This document shows positions 53,201 through 59,948 of a DNA stretch of 64,000 nt, piece after piece. Position 1 is the stretch's first letter; each line of letters opens with the position of its first letter. This DNA comes from Pauljensenia sp902373545 (GTDB taxonomy: Bacteria > Actinomycetota > Actinomycetes > Actinomycetales > Actinomycetaceae). The stretch spans positions 58,604 to 122,603 of the forward strand of contig NZ_JAPWAG010000006.1 of assembly GCF_041432775.1 (NCBI RefSeq), written 5' to 3'. A model generated the notes under the pieces. It did not search any database and was not told where the DNA came from. It saw nothing but the letters and a program-made list of their open reading frames with translations. Made by a program: the position numbers and the translations under genes.

Positions 53201-53937
53201 CGCACAGATACGTCGTCCATGGACCCGGAGAAGGCCTGGTGGGTGGACTCGATACCCGTGTCGATGACCTCGATGACCTGGTTGTCGCCCTTTTGCGGGG
53301 TCTGGTTCGCGCGGGTCATCTCAAGGGAGGACCCGTTCTTCAGCTCGGGGTTCACGGCGTCCACGCCGGCCACGCCAGTGTCGCCGTCGACGACCATCGG
53401 CTTGTGGTGGCGTTCGATGAAGGCGGTCTTGACGCCCTCGGTGCCCTTGATGGCCTCGAGCGCGGCGGCGGGTGCCTCAATCGCGAAGCCGTCGAAGGCG
53501 TTGGTGTAGTCACGCACGTGCGTGATGGAGGCGCCGGGGAACTCAGCCTCGATCGAGGCCGCGACGCGGTCCTTGACGGTCTGGTGCTTGGTGGAGAAGG
53601 AATGGCCGAAGGCGCGCTGCGTCCAGGGCACTCCCGCGTTCGTTCCCTCCATCTGGACGATAAACGTGGTCGGGGTGTCGTCGGCAGGCTCGGGGGTGGT
53701 GCTCGCGCTGTCTTCCCCGGCCTCGTCGGCGCTGTCGGAGGGCGTGGGGGCTGCCGATTGCGCGTCGGAGGACGAGGCCTGGGTGTCCTCGGTCCCCTGC
53801 GTCGGGCTCTGCGCGGCGGCGCCGGATTGCGTCTGGTTCTCATCATCGGCAGCGAAGGCTGCCGGAATACTGACTGTGGTCGCTGCGAGGGCGCCGGTTA
53901 CTACCAGCGCCAGCGCCGTGATTGATCGATGGGACAT
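47251..53937 (-). CDS. Giant secreted subtilase with Ig-like, BspA-type LRR, Pro-Asp repeat stalk and wall-binding repeats
   Basis: 2228 residues from ATG at 53937 (MSHRSITALAL). Signal peptide, a ~60-residue acidic Ser/Thr/Pro linker, I9-like propeptide, S8 domain with Asp226 (VIDTG), His295 (HGTH), oxyanion Asn390 (AGN) and Ser639 (GTSMATPQVAG), a PA-like insert, C5a-peptidase Fn3-like domain, BIG2 (~1129-1209), second Ig (~1212-1299), BspA leucine-rich repeats (~1309-1819), Ig (~1872-1975), a stalk of PDPAPN repeats (~1978-2042) and eight wall-binding repeats (~2045-2228). Active protease expected. Same order as the 2004-residue protein at the other end of the array. Confidence 0.93.
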   Translation of the reverse strand: MSHRSITALALVVTGALAATTVSIPAAFAADDENQTQSGAAAQSPTQGTEDTQASSSDAQSAAPTPSDSADEAGEDSASTTPEPADDTPTTFIVQMEGTNAGVPWTQRAFGHSFSTKHQTVKDRVAASIEAEFPGASITHVRDYTNAFDGFAIEAPAAALEAIKGTEGVKTAFIERHHKPMVVDGDTGVAGVDAVNPELKNGSSLEMTRANQTPQKGDNQVIEVIDTGIESTHQAFSGSMDDVSVRLSQHDVEVLASQLSHGKTGAYINAKIPFVFDYADNDANVLPTSTKDLSHGTHVASIAAANAPDLQGTAPNAQIIVAKVAADKDGAIPDSTVLAALDDAVVLRPDSINLSLGDDAGMGSEAGTVYSEVYNNLAAAGVTVNAAAGNSYSSAFSNYSGKGKPYATDPDAGTVSEPASYGSTLAIASVNNQDALPYLTYGDKKVVYRKSRGLKDAFVPSLLDITEGTYTVIYGGIGDAAALETMVAQHPGDLSNVIVLEDRGGSDSATGADMTHEAKVSALTKLSSTPAALIIGDADETDTPYVATIESTHTLPTVTITRKEKDALIEAINAADSHSISISNPHAGLELASNNPTISDFTSWGVTPNLTLKPEVAAPGGNIVAAVLGNEYRSMSGTSMATPQVAGITTLVRQRLNEDPEFASLSAYEKTTIVTNFLMGTAHPLLDVDQNNGTYYSPRRVGAGQVDAVAATTSYVYPTVVGAANPSRPKADLGDGTSGWSFQVELTNMSTEAHTYTLGGQALSEIVEGELFTEHSTNWAGQGIDLTFSSESVTVPAKSSATVTVTVTPRSAFASYANANALKGTFIDGAVTFTSTDGAPDLTVPYMGFYGSWGAPAVFDGKWYDGKTSTAHACSSTLMNPATDVPLGALNPLVGQDPMSVRAVDPAYFIMSRSAAQEAPNKMLPRTCMLRNTPELTYTYTNEAGDTVRSYTFQRAKKSLFSFAAGAVQPVESQEGNNPVFDGFDKDGNELPDGRYKLTIEASSFAPSSTKQELTWEFALDTQAPTISNVAVTGEGNARVVSFDVTDNSPLAGIAFSESPTSRHYYDEKEAVGANRAADGTYSKHYEIKWADLVDRADSSDPATSYLYAWDWGKNQARQQIRFQTIPMTSLTLTPAESTVVAGEKVALTASYEPTTANVTDLVWSSSDEAVATVSETGEVSAVAAGDATITVTDASQPTLSASVTVHVREISEDAGIELAQTSVAVKVGEESSLKAYLAPSLAGREVTWSVEPADLATVVAGTESTTATLTGGDHAGVGTLSATVTNVAGTAKTAQIPVTVRSADADDFVIDDSGVLTAYKGSATDVVIPEGVTDIGERAFASSTVENVTIPAGVRTIGNEAFIYSSLKKITFQDDKAAPSQLTSIGDRAFAHTSLEALALPRSVATIGAEFIDYVRTLTTLSFGPKVSGESVTSGYAETRALTSVEVDADNPFYDSVDGVLYSKDHSRLILYPTAKNSGGTYTVMDGTTEIANRAFTESGLVTVTLPASLRSIGDEAFRLSSLTSLTLPEGFETIGTCAFCNVSKLETVDLGGTVTIKGSAFESSGSKLSVNYRPELGRLVSIGDFAFSRAGQSSVTLPDSVTTVGEQAFSETGTLTSFHIGAGVTSFGETALYNSNKIASLTVAETNTVYSADSNVLYRKADDGLHLILSPAANSLTDYTVRAGTVEIGAAAFRANKTLTRVVLPAGLRVIGDEAFAECKALTELVIPDSVERSTGVVNNSLEVVEYGTKVRSIRMEGSWVPMPRRIIVRGGVDGSFVYDGRPTNGRRQSAFFGEGMTSVSFGVDVPSVLVLPSTLTRLDLEPELSDEKKADTQVYVVAPEGSAAWNVAKAALESAGIDVAQLHSITLPVVALSGTGIAEAGAGYTLTGPAGTPVDVTASVTGGIAGTSQVRAVQVGADGTETLVRDWTAMTDNGDRAPVASATFPWTPTGTDVALRVEVRDASYVTNRVRLAMPGAPEPTPDPAPNPDPAPSPDPAPNPDPAPNPDPAPNPDPAPNPDPAPNPDPAPNPDPAPNPDPAPAEGAWMSDARGWWYRLADGSFPKDTALVIGGSVYRFDESGYMRTGWVKDQGSWFYHQASGAQAVGWVKQGASWFYLDEATGAMATGWLHLGSSWFYMSPEGVMTTGWVRVGGSWFFLNTDSGAMATGWMMIRGTWYYLSPADGAMVTGWLQIGDSWYYLQPSGAMATGWVWIGWKWYYFSDSGQWS
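47811..48003 (-). repeat. 18-bp in-frame tandem repeat coding a PDPAPN stalk
   Basis: About ten units of 18 bp encode Pro-Asp-Pro-Ala-Pro-Asn repeats just before the wall-binding domain. The length probably varies between strains by slippage, changing how far the protein reaches from the wall. Confidence 0.9.
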
Positions 53938-54282
53938 CCGTGGCTCACTTAGTTGACAACTGGGCGTGGGGCGCGTCGCGTCACGGTGACACACCCAGTG
54001 TCAAGACTAGAGCGGGGAGCCTCTAAAAACTAACCTCTTCCGCCTTTATTCTCGGCATCTGTCAAGGGCTTTACCCTCGATGATTAATAGGGTAGACTGC
54101 TCTATTTTAGTCTCACCTTAGTTGCAATAGTTTTGTATTATTTTGGCTCGTCCCACACGTGAAGCCTTCGCCAACCCGAGCGCGGGCACGCGCAGACACA
54201 AACCCGCCAGGAGGCCTCGGACATCAGCGCCCACGCCCCCCGGCGGGTGTGTGTATGGTCGCGCCTCGAGGGCCCGATGCAC
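53938..54282. promoter_or_regulatory. Promoter region of the giant subtilase and 3' region of the YbjQ-type gene
   Basis: GTGAGCCAC precedes the ATG at 53937. On the minus strand TTGACA boxes occur near 53995 and 54065, and 54030-54150 is strongly AT-rich. A loose stem ACCCGCC / GGCGGGT (about 54202-54248), followed on the minus strand by TTGTGT, may end the gene at 54283. No gene seen. Confidence 0.45.
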
Positions 54283-54600
54283 TCAGAGAATGACGGCGGT
54301 TCCCGTCGCAATTGCGGCGAGCATACCGTTGTCGCTGCCGGCCGTGAAGTAGTCAACCTTCACGCCGACGACCGCGTTGGCACCCATCGCCTGCGCGCGT
54401 GCGCACATCTCGTTGACGGCCGTTGCGGCGGCGTTGCCGATCTCCTCCTCGTACTGGGAGGCGCGGCCGCCGAACATATTGGACAGGCTGGCGCCAAAGT
54501 CCTTGAAGACATTGACACCGGCGAACGTCTCGCCGGATACCATGCCGATGTAGCGCTTAATCGGCGTACCCTCAACGGTCGGGGTCGTCACCACAAGCAT
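54283..54600 (-). CDS. YbjQ / UPF0145 family protein
   Basis: 105 residues from the second of two adjacent ATG codons (54600); AGGAG lies 6 nt from it but only 3 nt from the first (54603). The full family pattern is visible: an N-terminal beta strand VVTTPTVEG, the YIGMVSGETF segment, a helix containing YEEEIGNAAATAVNEM, and the closing ANAVVGVKVDYF. These proteins form small pentameric rings; some annotations call them heavy-metal-binding, but function is not established. Monocistronic. Confidence 0.93.
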   Translation of the reverse strand: MLVVTTPTVEGTPIKRYIGMVSGETFAGVNVFKDFGASLSNMFGGRASQYEEEIGNAAATAVNEMCARAQAMGANAVVGVKVDYFTAGSDNGMLAAIATGTAVIL

Positions 54601-54941
54601 CATGTTCTCCTTTGGTTAGGTTGTGAACAGACCAACATTACCCGCATTCCCGCACGAAGGCTAGTAGGTCCGCGCCCGCGCGGGCGGGGACCACCTGACA
54701 GCTCGGTGCGGACCGGGCCGCTGCAATTCGGACTGTTAGGCGTCGCCCGCGAGTTTGATCGGGTGCCGGATGATCGTCTTGAGTTTCTCGGGAGCTACCT
54801 TGCGGGCATCCACGCGCTACCCTTCAACAGATCCACGGCACATTGTCTTGCATAACGGCATGCACAGCTGCTATGCTTCCTGCCATAGCTCCCCGTCATC
54901 CCCAGGGATTGGCGGGGTTTACTCTATCCGGAGGCGTCACA
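54601..54941. other. Intergenic region between YbjQ-type and NYN-domain genes
   Basis: Contains the ribosome-binding site of the minus-strand gene, a GC-rich dyad (GTCCGCGCCCGCGCGGGCGGGGAC, about 54669-54692) and the plus-strand leader with a GGAGG site at 54930. An open frame crosses the middle but resembles nothing I know. Confidence 0.4.
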
Positions 54942-55574
54942 ATGACTGTGCGTATGGCCGTCGTCATCGACTATCAGAACGTTCACCTCACAGCCGCCCA
55001 ACTCTTTCTGCCCGGCCGCCCTATCGAGGAGAGCCTGATCGACCCGTTTCGGTTCGCGAAGCAACTTGCGAAGGCACGTAACAAGGATGGCCAACATGAG
55101 GTTGAAGTTTCACGAGTCGAAGTCTTCCGCGGCATCCCAATCCCCGACGACGACCCTGACGGTTACCGCCGCAACCTTGAGCAACAATCACAATGGGAGT
55201 ACGGACATCACAATGCCGTCTCGGTAACTCTGCGCCCACTCAAGTACAACTGGGAATGGATGGAGGGAAATAAGATTCCGATCCGATCATCTCGCAGAGA
55301 AAAGGGCATTGACGTTATGTGCGCCCTCGCACTCGTTAGGCTCGCCCGATCAGGCAGCTACGACGTCGTTACCCTCGCCTCGCGGGATACCGACCTCGCC
55401 CCTGCCCTTGATGAAGCACACAAACTACAGGCCGCAAAGATTGAAGCGGCAAAGTGGTACGACCCCTCCGACAGGCGAACGTTTGGAAGTATAAAAACCG
55501 AAGCGCGGCTCTGGACGACCTCCATGAACCGAGATCATTTCATGGGTTCGCTAGACCCTCGAAACTACGAGTAG
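54942..55574 (+). CDS. NYN-domain (LabA/PIN-like) protein
   Basis: 210 residues from ATG at 54942, which has GGAGG 7 nt upstream. The fold signature is clear: VVIDYQNVHL with Asp10 and Asn13, a charged basic middle (RSSRREKGIDV) with Asp124, and the third acidic patch ASRDTDLAP with Asp149 and Asp151. These acidic residues line the metal site of PIN/NYN nucleases, which act on RNA; activity here is inference. The Trp/Tyr-rich central segment (YNWEWMEGNK) is typical of the actinobacterial subgroup. A 40-bp gap separates it from the hydrolase gene downstream, so co-transcription is likely. Confidence 0.85.
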   Translation: MTVRMAVVIDYQNVHLTAAQLFLPGRPIEESLIDPFRFAKQLAKARNKDGQHEVEVSRVEVFRGIPIPDDDPDGYRRNLEQQSQWEYGHHNAVSVTLRPLKYNWEWMEGNKIPIRSSRREKGIDVMCALALVRLARSGSYDVVTLASRDTDLAPALDEAHKLQAAKIEAAKWYDPSDRRTFGSIKTEARLWTTSMNRDHFMGSLDPRNYE

Positions 55575-55614
55575 GTCCGTTCCCACCACAAGGACACCGC
55601 ACGAGGGCAACGCC

Positions 55615-56397
55615 ATGAACATGCACGTCTACGGCTCCAGCGCCGACGACTCCCCCACCGTTCTCCTTATTCACCCAATGCTGTCGTCTGCCTCGCGCAT
55701 GAAGACCGCAGTCGCCGACCACATGGGCGACGGGCTGCGTTTCCTCGTGCCGGACCTATCCGCTCACGGGGACGAGGCCTCGGCCCCCTACGTGTCAGCG
55801 GCGGCCGAGGCGGCGGCGATCCACTCCTGGCTGGTGGACCACGGGATCCGCCGTCTGGCTCTGGGATTCGGGGCGTCGCTCGGCGGCGTCGTGTTCTTCG
55901 AGCTACTGCGCTTCCTAGATCTGTCGTTTGACCGCCTCTTCATCGAAGGCGTGAGCTTCTACTCGGGAGGGCCGATCTCGAGGACGGGCGGCGCAATCCT
56001 GAGCCACATCATGGTCGCAAAGCACCGCAAGGCCGTGCGCGACCCCGAGGCAGGAGTTCGCAAGCTCGCGCGGCTTTTCGGCGAAGAGGTCGCCCGCCCC
56101 ATGGCCGAGAGCCTTGCTGCGATGAGCGAGGAGAGTATTCGGGCGATCGTGCGCGACTGCTCGCGGGTCACACTGCCGCACCTGTCCCCCGACGTTCAGC
56201 GCCGCTGCACGTTCGCGTACGGGCAGAAAGACTCGGACCTGCGACTGGCACGGCGCACGGTTCCGCGCCTCTATCCCGACGCGGAGTTGGTCGTGTGGCC
56301 GGGGTGGGGCCATTGCGAGCGCATGAGCCGTGACTCGCGCGCCTACGGGGCGATGCTGCGAAACGTCGCCCTGGGCGGCCGAGAAACCACAGCCTAA
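55615..56397 (+). CDS. Alpha/beta-hydrolase fold protein
   Basis: 260 residues. The oxyanion-loop motif LLIHPMLSS is followed by VPDLSAHG, the nucleophile elbow GFGASLGG with Ser88, an acidic candidate Asp206 (GQKDSDL) and His233 in WPGWGHCE, giving a complete Ser-Asp-His arrangement. No signal peptide, so cytoplasmic. The lid region has a basic helix pair (KHRKAVRDPEAGVRKLARLF). Substrate unknown. Probably in one transcript with the NYN gene. Confidence 0.85.
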   Translation: MNMHVYGSSADDSPTVLLIHPMLSSASRMKTAVADHMGDGLRFLVPDLSAHGDEASAPYVSAAAEAAAIHSWLVDHGIRRLALGFGASLGGVVFFELLRFLDLSFDRLFIEGVSFYSGGPISRTGGAILSHIMVAKHRKAVRDPEAGVRKLARLFGEEVARPMAESLAAMSEESIRAIVRDCSRVTLPHLSPDVQRRCTFAYGQKDSDLRLARRTVPRLYPDAELVVWPGWGHCERMSRDSRAYGAMLRNVALGGRETTA

Positions 56398-56494
56398 TCC
56401 CAGGGGCAACTCAGCAACCGCAAACTCACGGAAACCTCAGTCACGAGCCCAAGACATACACACGGCCACGCGCTAGCGGCCTGCACCCACAGGG

Positions 56495-57637
56495 TTACAT
56501 TCCCCCGGTAGACGCCATTACTGCGCGGCGCGCCGCAAGATTGATCACCTGTGCCCCTTCCTGCCTTTCTTCCCTCGCGCCGGACATGTGACTGACGCCA
56601 ATCCAGGGCATGATGAAGCAAGAAGGAACACCCGTTTCCTCTGCGATCCTCCGCACCGGCAAACCCGGCCAAACGCGCTCAGCAGCCTGCAAAAACAGAG
56701 CGGGAGTCTCTATGGGGACCTCGACAGGCTCATCGAACCTCCAACCGCGAGCATTAATCTGCCCATACAGACTCTTTGCCCGCATGTCAGAGATTAGATG
56801 GAGCCTACTGGCACGCTTAATGATTGCCATTAAGGACACTCCAAAACGTGCCTTAATTCGCAATAAGTCAGTCAGCATAGAACGCTCATGAACAAGCTCA
56901 CGAAGAGGAGCTTCGGGCAAAAGAAGCGCACCAGCAAAATCAAATGCCTTCAGTTCCTGAGGTGACCTCGCACGGGGTGCCCTAGCCATATCGTGATCAA
57001 AGAGCAGGTGAGCCAACTCGTGCGCAATAGTCAGACGCTGCACATCTCCACGTTTGGGAGCCAAAGTGCCAACCAGAGGCCTGTCCTCACTAGCGGACGG
57101 GTGAGACACCCCAGCCATGTCCGTCCCATAAGAACGCTCAGGATCCAAGTTAGCCACGACTGCAACGCCCATACGCTCCACCAGCCTTGTCATGGAACCG
57201 ACCGGCGCGTCCGCACGCAAGCCAGCGACTTCCCGGATCGCCGCAGCCGCATCCTCAGCATCCAACCCGCTCATCTGAGGAGGAACGAATGTGCGATACC
57301 CCGACTCAAGAGACGTCACGCGCCACAGATCACCCGCAAGCTGCACGAGTACACCGATTCGGCGTTCCTCACGCGCCCGCGTTGAAGACTTCTTTCGGAA
57401 CGTTGCGGCAGCCGCATCCGACACACGCGGAGCACGAGCAAAAAACGAAGGCGGAACATCGAACTCCAGAGCTAGTCTCGTCACCAGCTCCTCGGAAAAT
57501 GGAGAAACACCGTGCACAATTTTCGAGACGGCTCCCTGCGTCATACCCAAACGAGAAGCCAGTTCTCCCTGTGTCATCCCTTCCAAATCCAGAAGGGCCG
57601 ACAGACGCCTCCCATAACACCTATTCACCGAACCCAT
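56495..57637 (-). CDS. XRE-family HTH protein fused to ImmA/IrrE metallopeptidase domain
   Basis: 380 residues. An N-terminal Cro/C1 helix-turn-helix (~8-65, MTQGELASRLGMTQGAVSKI) is followed by a linker, and the zinc protease motif HELAH is at 206-210 (LTIAHELAHLLFDHD), with an Asp-containing third-ligand region after it. In the known paradigms, ImmA cleaves the phage-like repressor ImmR and IrrE/DdrO controls the DNA-damage response; fused forms occur in mobile and defence islands. The C-terminus has an unusual Met/Cys/Trp-rich stretch. Its start overlaps the 3' end of the upstream gene by 17 bp, so the two are coupled and likely act together. Confidence 0.88.
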   Translation of the reverse strand: MGSVNRCYGRRLSALLDLEGMTQGELASRLGMTQGAVSKIVHGVSPFSEELVTRLALEFDVPPSFFARAPRVSDAAAATFRKKSSTRAREERRIGVLVQLAGDLWRVTSLESGYRTFVPPQMSGLDAEDAAAAIREVAGLRADAPVGSMTRLVERMGVAVVANLDPERSYGTDMAGVSHPSASEDRPLVGTLAPKRGDVQRLTIAHELAHLLFDHDMARAPRARSPQELKAFDFAGALLLPEAPLRELVHERSMLTDLLRIKARFGVSLMAIIKRASRLHLISDMRAKSLYGQINARGWRFDEPVEVPIETPALFLQAAERVWPGLPVRRIAEETGVPSCFIMPWIGVSHMSGAREERQEGAQVINLAARRAVMASTGGM

Positions 57638-58268
57638 CAGCTATAGCCTCCTCCGCGTCGATCTGAGCAAAGAAGTCCTCCAACGGATTTTCTTGATTAT
57701 CGACGAATCGCAGCGCCTTCAAGACCCCAATGTCATCACTCAGCGGAATACTTGCATCAATCGGTGTTTGACTGCCGAACGCACCCTTCCCTTTCGGATG
57801 AACGAGACGCAATGTGAAGCCCTCCTCAACCCTGCCCGGGTCCACATAGTCCCAGAGGAGCAGAAGATTCAACGCGGGAGCACCCTCGTCTTCAACCTCA
57901 AGAAGGGACGGCTGCCAGAAGGCCTGACGCGCCCCATTCCGACCGGCAGCCGGAACCCCGCCAGGAAAGACAGTTGAAGACTCTTTCAAAAAGCGCGCGC
58001 AGACTCCATCCGATTCCACCAGCAGCTGTCCCATGCGTTGCGGCGAACCGGCTACCCGCCACCCATTCGGAAGCTCACCCCCAGCCGTGAGGACCTCACG
58101 CAAGCACGCGCGTGCGACGAGTGGACGCAGCATCGGATACTTTTCGTGGGCAAGCCCGTGCATACGTCGCTCGGCATCTTGGAGAGCTTCCCAGTGCGCA
58201 TTCCAAAGCACAGGGGAGAGCTGCTCGGCAGCGCTTTGCATAGTCTCGATCATGTTCGTGTCGCTCAT
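57621..58268 (-). CDS. Uncharacterised acidic protein coupled to the XRE-ImmA gene
   Basis: 215 residues from ATG at 58268, with GGAGG 5-9 nt upstream (58273-58277); the longer frame has no such site. Not recognised. It is soluble, acidic at the C-terminus (EDFFAQIDAEEAIADGFGE), without signal or membrane segments. A central beta-rich stretch reads LNLLLLWDYVDP, then LRLVHPKGKG. Its stop lies inside the next gene (17-bp overlap), a tight coupling that makes it the likely partner or substrate of the ImmA/IrrE-type protein, by analogy with ImmA-ImmR and toxin-antitoxin pairs (inference). Confidence 0.75.
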   Translation of the reverse strand: MSDTNMIETMQSAAEQLSPVLWNAHWEALQDAERRMHGLAHEKYPMLRPLVARACLREVLTAGGELPNGWRVAGSPQRMGQLLVESDGVCARFLKESSTVFPGGVPAAGRNGARQAFWQPSLLEVEDEGAPALNLLLLWDYVDPGRVEEGFTLRLVHPKGKGAFGSQTPIDASIPLSDDIGVLKALRFVDNQENPLEDFFAQIDAEEAIADGFGE

Positions 58269-58453
58269 CTCAGCCTCCGATAAACCTTTGGGAATATTAT
58301 GCACTAAAAAGACATGTCGATGGGGCAGACACAACACGATCGTCTATGACTCAGACAACAGTTACTCCGACCCGCAAACCAACGCATGGCGACGGACTTC
58401 GCCCAGGCCGCGTCCGCGCGCGAGCATCCCCGTCTGCGCAAAGCGGAGGCTCT

Positions 58454-59053
58454 TCAGTGGCACTGAATTATCGCGATCATGCAGGGGATCCGACCGCGCA
58501 CAACCCGATAGGTGACACCCGTGTAACCCATGCGTTCAAAGAACGCCCGGTAGGACGCCGGGTCGAAGTGCTCCTGGAAGTGCACGCCGAATCGGGAGAT
58601 CAGCCTCAGGAACATGGTGTGCGCGCGCTTCTTGGGAATCACGTAGGTAGGAACAATGATCGTGCCGCCCGGGCGCACGACCCGCTTGAGCTCCTTGAGC
58701 GCGTCGCCCGGTTCAGGCAGCAAGTGGATGACGTTGCCCGCCACGACGGCGTCGAACGAGTCGTCCGCGTAGTGCAAGTCGGTGATATCCGCCTGCTCGA
58801 CGACCACATGCGGGAACCGTGCGAGCTTCTTGCGTGCCTGCTTGAGCATCCCCTCGGAATAGTCGGTCGCGACCACACGCGCGCACGTGGGGGCGATGGC
58901 GGCGCTAATCGTGCCCGTTCCGCACGCACATTCGAGCACGGTGTCACCGGGGCGAATCAACCGGGCAACGGCAGTGCCCGTCCCGTCGTACACCCTCCTG
59001 TTGAGCGTGTTGACGGCGAGGTCGTAGAGCGGGGCAACTCGATCCCAGATCAT
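58454..59053 (-). CDS. Class I SAM-dependent methyltransferase
   Basis: 199 residues. Motif I is VLECACGTG (39-47), followed by the acidic motif II end in VVATDYSEGM, motif 'VVEQADITDLHYADDSFDAVVAGNVIH' region (post I/II) and the beta-hairpin end typical of the fold. Closest in style to the small UbiE/Methyltransf_11 group. The family methylates small molecules; the acceptor here is unknown. The gene begins 43 bp after the NADAR gene ends and is probably co-transcribed with it. Confidence 0.88.
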   Translation of the reverse strand: MIWDRVAPLYDLAVNTLNRRVYDGTGTAVARLIRPGDTVLECACGTGTISAAIAPTCARVVATDYSEGMLKQARKKLARFPHVVVEQADITDLHYADDSFDAVVAGNVIHLLPEPGDALKELKRVVRPGGTIIVPTYVIPKKRAHTMFLRLISRFGVHFQEHFDPASYRAFFERMGYTGVTYRVVRGRIPCMIAIIQCH

Positions 59054-59096
59054 ATTATTCCTCCACTGTCAAACAAGGTGACAGATCAACGAAAAC

Positions 59097-59741
59097 CTAA
59101 TGATACCCAAGTTCCAGAAACGCTCGAGGCGACTGCATAGCATCCTCCAGAAGCCCCGCCCGGGCAAGACCCACCACTTTGGCCACAGTCCTTGCCTGAC
59201 AGTTGATCGCCCGCTCCGGATTATGCTCGATATCAGTGAATGCATCGAACATCATGACCTGCTCAACGAGCTTGTCATCACGACAGAGAGCCGAGGCGTA
59301 CAACCAGTCGTAGAAATAAGTCTTCGGCTCTAACGGGAATTCATGTGCAAAATACTTGAAACCAATGAGCTTTCCACTTGCCCTCAATCGCCGATCTGTT
59401 TTTGCCGCACGACTCGAGGCGTCGAAAAGATCAACAAACGGGCCACCATGCGAAAACACTTTTGAAGCCTGGAAAGCACATTCAACACTGTAACTTCCAC
59501 GTCCTGGATGCTCAATCATCAAATTGAACGCGCTTAACTGAACGCCAAGGTCTCTTTCACTCTTGGACGACACCTCCAGAACGCGCGACGAAGGAAACTG
59601 AGCCACATACGACGCATGCAAACTCGCAATCGAACGCTGCTTCTGCTGAATAGAAGATCCAGAAAACTGCTCAAAATCCAGAGACAACTCCGAAACATAC
59701 GGCTTGCCCAAGTCAGGCACAAACACCGGCCTACGAACCAT
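59097..59741 (-). CDS. DarT1-associated NADAR-type antitoxin (ADP-ribosyl hydrolase), no DarT seen nearby
   Basis: 214 residues from ATG at 59741, with AAGGGG 7 nt upstream. The sequence follows the DarT1-linked NADAR family closely: RPVFVPD start, QKQRSIASLH, LEVSSKSERDLGVQLSAFNL, SVECAFQASKVF, the GGPFVDL loop, LIGFKYFAHEF, LEPKTYFYDWLY and DIEHNPERAINCQART. NADAR antitoxins of this kind are known to remove ADP-ribose placed on guanine in DNA by DarT1. In known loci the toxin is adjacent; here the neighbours are a methyltransferase downstream and AT-rich non-coding DNA then a membrane protein upstream, so it looks like an orphan antitoxin. Family assignment is from memory of its motifs. Confidence 0.82.
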   Translation of the reverse strand: MVRRPVFVPDLGKPYVSELSLDFEQFSGSSIQQKQRSIASLHASYVAQFPSSRVLEVSSKSERDLGVQLSAFNLMIEHPGRGSYSVECAFQASKVFSHGGPFVDLFDASSRAAKTDRRLRASGKLIGFKYFAHEFPLEPKTYFYDWLYASALCRDDKLVEQVMMFDAFTDIEHNPERAINCQARTVAKVVGLARAGLLEDAMQSPRAFLELGYH

Positions 59742-59948
59742 GACGAGACCCCTTCTCACTCAATACGACATCCCAATAATTAAGGAAAGCAAAGACGTTC
59801 ATACTCTCTAGAATTCTCACTTTCCCCTGACCACAAATGCTTTCATACTTATTCAGACTGTGCAACCTTGTGCACTCGTCTTACAAAACTATCCTTCATG
59901 AACACATCGCGTTGTTCCACTGCAAAGCCTGCCTGATATCAGACTCTA
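59742..59948. promoter_or_regulatory. AT-rich promoter region of the NADAR gene
   Basis: Markedly lower GC than its surroundings; it contains no open frame resembling a DarT toxin or other protein. Confidence 0.4.

Noticed and set aside
48934..53925. Plus-strand open frame of 1663 codons opposite the giant subtilase
   Set aside because: It is the antisense shadow of a GC-rich gene (Gly/Val/Arg/Asp-rich, no domains); the minus-strand frame has signal peptide, catalytic motifs and repeats. The same holds for plus-strand frames at 19639-21747, 15603-16832 and elsewhere in the array.
11490..53937. LPXTG-type sortase anchoring of the array proteins
   Set aside because: No LPXTG-hydrophobic-basic tail at any C-terminus; all end within a wall-binding repeat.
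54247..54855. Plus-strand frame overlapping the YbjQ gene and continuing into the intergenic region
   Set aside because: It opposes a clear gene for half its length, and the remainder matches no family I know.
59742..59948. A DarT toxin remnant next to the NADAR gene
   Set aside because: Read on both strands; stops in all frames and no DarT-like motif.
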